A program made the translations under genes and the position numbers. From Solirubrobacteraceae bacterium (GTDB lineage Bacteria; Actinomycetota; Thermoleophilia; Solirubrobacterales; Solirubrobacteraceae): DNA of 11,095 nucleotides. This document shows positions 7,225 to 11,095 of this stretch, one piece after another; the stretch's first letter is position 1; each line of letters begins with the position of its first letter. The DNA lies in NCBI GenBank assembly GCA_030447005.1, contig JAUJME010000016.1:1-11095 (forward strand). The letters are read 5' to 3'. Below the pieces are notes generated by a model that worked only from the letters and a program-made list of their open reading frames with translations, was not told where the DNA came from and did not search any database.

Positions 7225-8994
7225 CTACGCGGGCGCGGCCGCGCCGGACTCGCCCGGGATCCAGCTCTTGGCCCAGTGGTGGACCGCGTAGGCGTCGGGG
7301 AAGCGGACGCCGTCGGGGCGCGGCTCGTCCCAGAGGTAGGGGTAGAAGCGCTCCGGCCCGAAGAGGGTGACGTCCTCCAGCGGCTCGAGGACGCGGGTGA
7401 GGAAGAGCGTGGCGGTCGCGAACGGGTAGACGCCCGTTCCGACCGTCCGCTCCGCGAGCTCGACGGCGCGCTCGAAGCCACGGTGGTGCGGGACCGCCCC
7501 CATGACGGCGTTGCAGAGCCGTCCTGGGATCTCGTAGGCGGCGAAGGCGGTGACGCCCTCGAGCAGCTCGTCGATCGGCCGCAGGCACTCCACGTCCGTG
7601 TCTACGTAGACGCCGCCGTGCCGGCGGAGGATCTCCAGGCGGACCAGGTCGGCGCGCTCGGCGACATTGCGCGCCCGCTCCACGCCCGGCGGCGACGGCG
7701 CGTCGGCATCCGTCCACAGCTTGAGGTCCCATTCCGGGTGGTGCCGCCGCCAGCTCTCCCCGTAGGCGCGGTGCTCGTCGGGGAGGTCGGCGCCGCCGAG
7801 CCAGACCCGGTGCAGGACGCGCGGGATCGGCGTCGTGGCGCGACGGCCCAGCCGGCGGCCGAGCCGGCGCAGCGCGCCGGGGCGGGGCTCGCGGCGGTCG
7901 GGCAGCCGCCACGGTGGCCCGACCTCGACCCCCAGCCGGTGCTCACAGCCGTACCAGCGGACCATCTCGTGGACGATGTCGACCCCGAGGGAGGCGGCCC
8001 CCTCGCGTTCCGGCGCGGTGACGGCGAGCGGCACGACGGTCGACTCGCCGGGCGCCACGCCGCCCGGGAAGGCGGTCCGCGGGCCCTCGGCCTCCGTGCC
8101 GTCCGCCCAGCGCCAGCGGTACGCCAGGCGGATCGGGGCGCCGCCCTCGTGCTCGGCCGACCACCGCTCGCCCGACCGGTTCGTCACCCGGAAGGCCACT
8201 GCCCGCCGCTCGCCGGCGTGGAAGCGCCCGTCGCGCTCCAGCGGCACGATCAGCGCGTCGCCGCCGAGCGGCGGGGCGGGCGCGTCGCTCGCCGCGGCCG
8301 CCGTCCACGCGCCCGCCGCGGGCACCGGGCGCCGGGCCGCGGCGAGCACCGCCTCGATGGCCGGCCGGTCCTCGGCGGGCAGCGGCGCCGGGGGCCGGCT
8401 CGCGTGGCGCTCGGGCAGGAGGAGCGCGCCGACGGGCAGGCCGTGGGGCAGGGTGGCCTCCGGCTCGGCGACGTCGAGGAGGAGCGCCTTCGCCTCGCGC
8501 TCGGGGCGATCGGCGAGGAGGCAGTCGAGCCGGTTCAGCAGCGCCTCGAGGAGTACCTGCGGCCGGCCACGCCGCGCCGGATCGCGGCGCACGAGCCGCG
8601 GCTCGAACCCCGGCCACCACGGGACCTCGTCGAGCCAGCCCTGCCCGTCCGGGCTCAGCCAGCGGCCGGCGAGGGCATACGCGCCGACTTGCTCGTCGGC
8701 CAGAAGCGTGGGAAGGCGGCGCAGGAGATCGGCGGAGGGAACCGCGCCGTCGTCGAGCAGCAGCAGCCAGTCGCCGCCGGCGGTCGCCTCGAGCGCGAGC
8801 AGGCGCTCTGCGCGGGACCCGGCCGGGACGTCCACGACGCGGTCGGCGAGCCCCTCATAGGCCGCTGGAACGGCGGTGGCAAGCCCCTTGTCGTGCCCGA
8901 CGATGACCTCGTTCGCGAGCGAGCGAAGCGGCGCCAGCGTGGCGGCCACGCGCTCCGGCGCATCGCCCGCCAGGCAGCACAAGGAGAGAGTCAC
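7225..8994 (-). CDS. Two-headed glycosyltransferase: GT2-like domain, beta-sandwich, GT32 domain
   Basis: A 589-residue multidomain protein. Residues 1-190 are GT2-like (LSLCCLAGDAPERV, then GDWLLLLDDGAVPSADLL at 74-91), but the metal site reads DDG where the paralog has DDD, so this head may be weak or inactive. Residues about 245-360 match the beta-sandwich of the downstream gene (VTNRSGERW at 270-278, PIRLAYRW at 287-294, IVHEMVRWYG at 340-349). Residues about 387-580 are a GT32/Gly_transf_sug domain: IPRVLHRVWLGG (390-401), then ADLVRLEILRRHGGVYVDTD (448-467) with the DxD at Asp465/Asp467, as in OCH1-like and capsular transferases. No signal peptide is seen. The GTG at 8994 is the only start near the fold; no ribosome site is evident. 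It is transcribed with the gene at 5657-7222 and diverges from the hydrolase across an 86-base gap. Confidence 0.85.
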   Translation of the reverse strand: MTLSLCCLAGDAPERVAATLAPLRSLANEVIVGHDKGLATAVPAAYEGLADRVVDVPAGSRAERLLALEATAGGDWLLLLDDGAVPSADLLRRLPTLLADEQVGAYALAGRWLSPDGQGWLDEVPWWPGFEPRLVRRDPARRGRPQVLLEALLNRLDCLLADRPEREAKALLLDVAEPEATLPHGLPVGALLLPERHASRPPAPLPAEDRPAIEAVLAAARRPVPAAGAWTAAAASDAPAPPLGGDALIVPLERDGRFHAGERRAVAFRVTNRSGERWSAEHEGGAPIRLAYRWRWADGTEAEGPRTAFPGGVAPGESTVVPLAVTAPEREGAASLGVDIVHEMVRWYGCEHRLGVEVGPPWRLPDRREPRPGALRRLGRRLGRRATTPIPRVLHRVWLGGADLPDEHRAYGESWRRHHPEWDLKLWTDADAPSPPGVERARNVAERADLVRLEILRRHGGVYVDTDVECLRPIDELLEGVTAFAAYEIPGRLCNAVMGAVPHHRGFERAVELAERTVGTGVYPFATATLFLTRVLEPLEDVTLFGPERFYPYLWDEPRPDGVRFPDAYAVHHWAKSWIPGESGAAAPA

Positions 8995-9080
8995 GGCCGC
9001 GATGGTGGCAGACCGCCGCCCGTGTCCTGCCCCGAACCCGGAGGCCGGAGCGCGGGGACCAGGCCACTAGCCTGCTGTCG
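8995..9080. promoter_or_regulatory. Divergent intergenic region, glycosyltransferases / glycoside hydrolase
   Basis: This 86-base gap is the longest in the window and should hold the promoters of both divergent units. The plus-strand box is recognisable (9068-9073). On the minus strand I see no good TANNNT at the expected distance from the GTG at 8994. No clear inverted repeat or operator is visible. Confidence 0.5.
9068..9073 (+). promoter_or_regulatory. Candidate -10 box (TAGCCT) of the glycoside hydrolase gene
   Basis: TAGCCT ends 7 bases before the ATG at 9081, the tightest leaderless arrangement in the window, and no Shine-Dalgarno sequence lies between. It is part of TAGCCTGCT, identical to the sequence before rmlC at 5097-5105. 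The box contains one of only four CTAG tetramers in the window (9067-9070). No -35 is evident. Confidence 0.5.
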
Positions 9081-10196
9081 ATGAACAGAGTCCTCGGATG
9101 CCTCCTCGCCGCGCTGCTGGCCGCGACCCTCGCCGCCCCGGCGGCCGCCGATGCGGCGAAGCCCAGGCGGAAGAAGGCGATGTGGGGCCCGGTCCGCGTG
9201 GACGGCGTCTCGCAGTTCCCGATCTACCGCGAGCTCGGCGTGGGGATCTTCCAGTACACGCTGCACTGGAACGACGTGGCGCCGACGCGCCCCGCGAACC
9301 CGCGCGAGCCCGCCGATCCCGCCTACCGCTGGCCGCAGGAACTCGACTTCGCGCTCGCGGAGGCCCGCAGGTACGGGATCAAGCTCTCCATCCTGCTCAT
9401 AGCCACACCGAAGTGGGCGAACGGCGGCAAGCCGCCCAACTTCGTCCCGTTCAAGGACGCCGACTTCGCGAACTTCGCCGAGGCCGCCGCCCGTCGCTAC
9501 AGCGGCGTGCGCCACTGGATGATCTGGGGCGAGCCGATCCGCTACCCGAACTTCTTCCTGCACTACAAGAACCGCCGCCAGCAGAAGACCAACAGCCCCC
9601 TCACGCGGCTCCAGCGGCGCGACGTCCAGAAGTACGCCCGACTGCTCGACGCGGCCTACGGGAGGCTGAAGCGCGTCAACCGCCGCAACCTCGTCATCGG
9701 CGGCAACACGACGACGGTCGGCGACTTCTACGGGCCGCTGAACTGGATCAAGCACCTCAAGCTGCCGAACGGCAAGCCGCCTCGGATGGACCTCTTCGGG
9801 CACAACCCCTTCACGTCCCGGACGCCGGACCTGCGCAAGGACCAGCTGAGGCCGGGGACGGCGGACTTCTCCGACCTCGACCTGCTCGCAAAGTGGCTCG
9901 ACCGCTACCTGCACCGGAGCGGGCGCAACCGGAAGCTGCCGATCTTCATCTCGGAGTTCACGGCGCCGACCGACGTCCCGAGCTACGAGTTCCCCTTCCA
10001 CGTAACCCGCGAGCTCCAGGCCAGGTGGCTCAAGGCCGGCTTCCGCATCGCCCGGCGCTGGCCGCGGATCTACACGCTCGGCTGGATCGGCCTGCGCGAC
10101 ACCGGTGCCCGCCAGAACGGCAAGGAGAGCAGGACCGGGCTCATCGACGCGCAGGGGCGCCGCAAGCCCGCCTTCAATGCCTTCCGGCGCGGGTGA
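9081..10196 (+). CDS. Secreted clan GH-A glycoside hydrolase (GH5/GH39-like)
   Basis: A 371-residue exported protein, probably cutting a beta-linked polysaccharide outside the cell. Residues 1-25 are a signal peptide (Arg3, hydrophobic core LGCLLAALLAATLA, AxA-type cleavage near 23-26). The rest fits a single TIM barrel: LGVGIFQYTLHWNDVAP (52-68), YGIKLSILLIATPKWAN (98-114), HWMIWGEP (145-152) ending strand 4 with the probable acid/base Glu151, and LPIFISEFTAP (286-296) ending strand 7 with the probable nucleophile Glu292. In clan GH-A the residue before the acid/base is nearly always Asn; here it is Gly150. The barrel is very basic, which may help it bind an acidic polymer or the cell surface. 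Its place beside polysaccharide genes recalls PslG-type hydrolases that trim the polymer made by their cluster; that role is inference. Confidence 0.8.
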   Translation: MNRVLGCLLAALLAATLAAPAAADAAKPRRKKAMWGPVRVDGVSQFPIYRELGVGIFQYTLHWNDVAPTRPANPREPADPAYRWPQELDFALAEARRYGIKLSILLIATPKWANGGKPPNFVPFKDADFANFAEAAARRYSGVRHWMIWGEPIRYPNFFLHYKNRRQQKTNSPLTRLQRRDVQKYARLLDAAYGRLKRVNRRNLVIGGNTTTVGDFYGPLNWIKHLKLPNGKPPRMDLFGHNPFTSRTPDLRKDQLRPGTADFSDLDLLAKWLDRYLHRSGRNRKLPIFISEFTAPTDVPSYEFPFHVTRELQARWLKAGFRIARRWPRIYTLGWIGLRDTGARQNGKESRTGLIDAQGRRKPAFNAFRRG

Positions 10197-10202
10197 TCGT
10201 GG

Positions 10203-11093
10203 CTAGCGAAGCTTGCGCTTGACCGTGCGCAGCGGCGCGGTCACGCGCCAGCTCAGCGAGCTCTCGAGGCCGCGCAGGGCGCCCTCCGCCTCCTGGAGGC
10301 TGCCGAAGCGCCCGCCGGCCGGGAGGACGGTCGGGATCGCCAGCGCGGCGAACGCGCACTCGACGTCGACGCGGAAGACGACGCGCCGGGTGATGGCCGC
10401 CATCGGCAACGCGAGGCTGCCCGTTCCCTCGTAGGAGATGTAGACGCCCGGCGAGAGCACGAAGGCGGTCGAGGTCCGCCACCGGGCGAGCGACCCGCCC
10501 TCGAAGAGGACGTCGATCGGCTCGGGTTCCCCCTGCGCGTGGCAGCGCAGGCGGATCCAATCCATCCGGATGAGCGCGGCGTGCTCCGCCGGGCGTATGT
10601 GGACCTCCTGGACGAACGGCGCCCGCAGCGTCCCCCTTGCCGAGCTGAGGCCGAAGCGGTTGCGCGTCGGTACCGCGACGATCTCGGAGTCCGCGGGCAC
10701 GTCGACGCCGGTGGCGTTGATGCGGAACGGCCCCGTCTCCAGCGGGGCGCCCAGCGCCTCCCACGAGAGCTCCCCCGCCGCGGCGAGCCGCATCTGCGTC
10801 GCCCAGTGCGGATCGACGAGGGCCGCCGCGCCGAAGGGCCAGTACATCTCGGACATCGGCAGCGCGCGCGCCTGGTCGGGCGTCATGTAGCGCAGCCGCG
10901 CCGCGTCGGCGGGGTCGACGATGGCGTCCGTGCGGGTCGAGCCCTGGCCCTCGTCGTGATGCCAGCCGCCGAAGATCCCGACCTCCTCCTGCGTCGGCGC
11001 GATCACGGAGCGCAGGAGGATCGGCCGCAGCAGGTGGCGTGCGCCGCTGAGCGGCGGGATCCGGCCGGGCAGCGCCGTCTGGTAGCGCGCCCA
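10203..11093 (-). CDS. Unrecognised polysaccharide-region protein, beta-rich C-terminal part, 5'-truncated
   Basis: The frame is open to the right edge, so the gene starts outside the window; 296 residues are visible. A GTG at 11006 could look like a start, but the in-frame sequence before it has the same coding style (ending HLLRPILLRS), so I treat the gene as partial. I do not recognise the family. Residues about 30-100 are mixed, with GGWHHDEGQGSTRTD and SEMYWPFGAAALVDPHW. About 110-265 alternate short hydrophobic strands and turns, suggesting one or two beta-sandwiches. The end, LESSLSWRVTAPLRTVKRKLR without its first residue, is a basic amphipathic tail of the SWRxTAPLR type that I associate with glycosyltransferases and methyltransferases of surface-polysaccharide clusters. 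Six bases separate its TAG stop from the TGA of the hydrolase gene. It may belong to the same minus-strand polysaccharide set. Confidence 0.7.
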   Translation of the reverse strand, partial: WARYQTALPGRIPPLSGARHLLRPILLRSVIAPTQEEVGIFGGWHHDEGQGSTRTDAIVDPADAARLRYMTPDQARALPMSEMYWPFGAAALVDPHWATQMRLAAAGELSWEALGAPLETGPFRINATGVDVPADSEIVAVPTRNRFGLSSARGTLRAPFVQEVHIRPAEHAALIRMDWIRLRCHAQGEPEPIDVLFEGGSLARWRTSTAFVLSPGVYISYEGTGSLALPMAAITRRVVFRVDVECAFAALAIPTVLPAGGRFGSLQEAEGALRGLESSLSWRVTAPLRTVKRKLR

Positions 11094-11095
11094 CT

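Noticed and set aside
5661..7291. Long plus-strand open frame antisense to the tandem transferases
   Set aside because: The translation is Arg/Val/Gly/Glu-rich and lacks any fold signature, while the opposite strand encodes clear GT motifs.
9001..9067. Possible hairpin or operator in the divergent intergenic region
   Set aside because: Short GC-rich complementary pieces exist (for example around 9003-9020), but none forms a stem better than expected at this base composition.
7276..9084. 602-codon plus-strand open frame opposite the GT2/GT32 gene
   Set aside because: It mirrors the codon bias of the real minus-strand gene and has no recognisable domain or plausible start signal.
10174..11094. 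Alternative minus-strand frame at the right edge (306 codons)
   Set aside because: It overlaps the frame ending SWRVTAPLRTVKRKLR, which has balanced composition and a familiar tail. The alternative is Arg/Pro/Gly/Ala-rich.
1..11095. Defence system, CRISPR array, mobile element or tRNA
   Set aside because: I saw no spaced repeats, no transposase or integrase motifs, no target-site duplications and no cloverleaf-like sequence on either strand.

Overview
This window is very GC-rich (I estimate a little over 70% G+C). It is densely packed with genes on both strands and uses GTG as well as ATG starts, with NNC/NNG codons throughout. This fits a high-GC actinobacterium. The style of the proteins (an actinobacterial-type heme A synthase with an EFGNR motif, and a secreted clan GH-A hydrolase beside polysaccharide genes) and the likely leaderless TANNNT promoters suggest Thermoleophilia (Solirubrobacterales-like). 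That placement is an inference, not something the sequence proves.

Left block (1-1807, + strand): the 3' end of an AI-2E-family membrane protein, a small single-domain cupin, and a 111-residue PRC-barrel-like protein. Facing them (2775-1804, - strand) is a heme A synthase of the CtaA/Cox15 family. Its TAG stop shares the palindrome CTAG with the stop of the PRC-barrel-like gene.

Central block (2798-5660, + strand): a three-gene operon with 4-base overlaps at both junctions (GTGA, ATGA). It encodes a membrane-anchored polyprenyl-phosphate-type GT2 glycosyltransferase, an FAD-dependent amine-oxidase-like oxidoreductase, and the dTDP-rhamnose epimerase RmlC. Only about 22 bp separate the heme A synthase from this operon. 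The gap carries a near-symmetric TAGAGTA element that reads as a -10 box on both strands.

Right block (5657-11095): two tandem - strand glycosyltransferases that look like paralogs. They share a GT2-like N-terminal domain and a beta-sandwich domain of a type I cannot name. The first adds a GT32-type DXD domain and the second a coiled-coil tail. Divergent from them is a secreted clan GH-A glycoside hydrolase (9081-10196, + strand). At the right edge is the 3' part of a - strand gene whose C-terminal tail is of the type seen on polysaccharide-cluster proteins.

Taken together, 2798-11095 reads as a cell-surface polysaccharide or glycolipid region: nucleotide-sugar supply (RmlC), lipid-linked sugar transfer (GT2), a redox step of unknown substrate (FAD protein), chain or protein glycosylation (the tandem transferases) and extracellular trimming (the hydrolase). 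I found no RNA genes, CRISPR arrays, insertion sequences, tandem repeats or convincing hairpin terminators. There is no gene-free stretch over 300 bases; the longest gap is 8995-9080.
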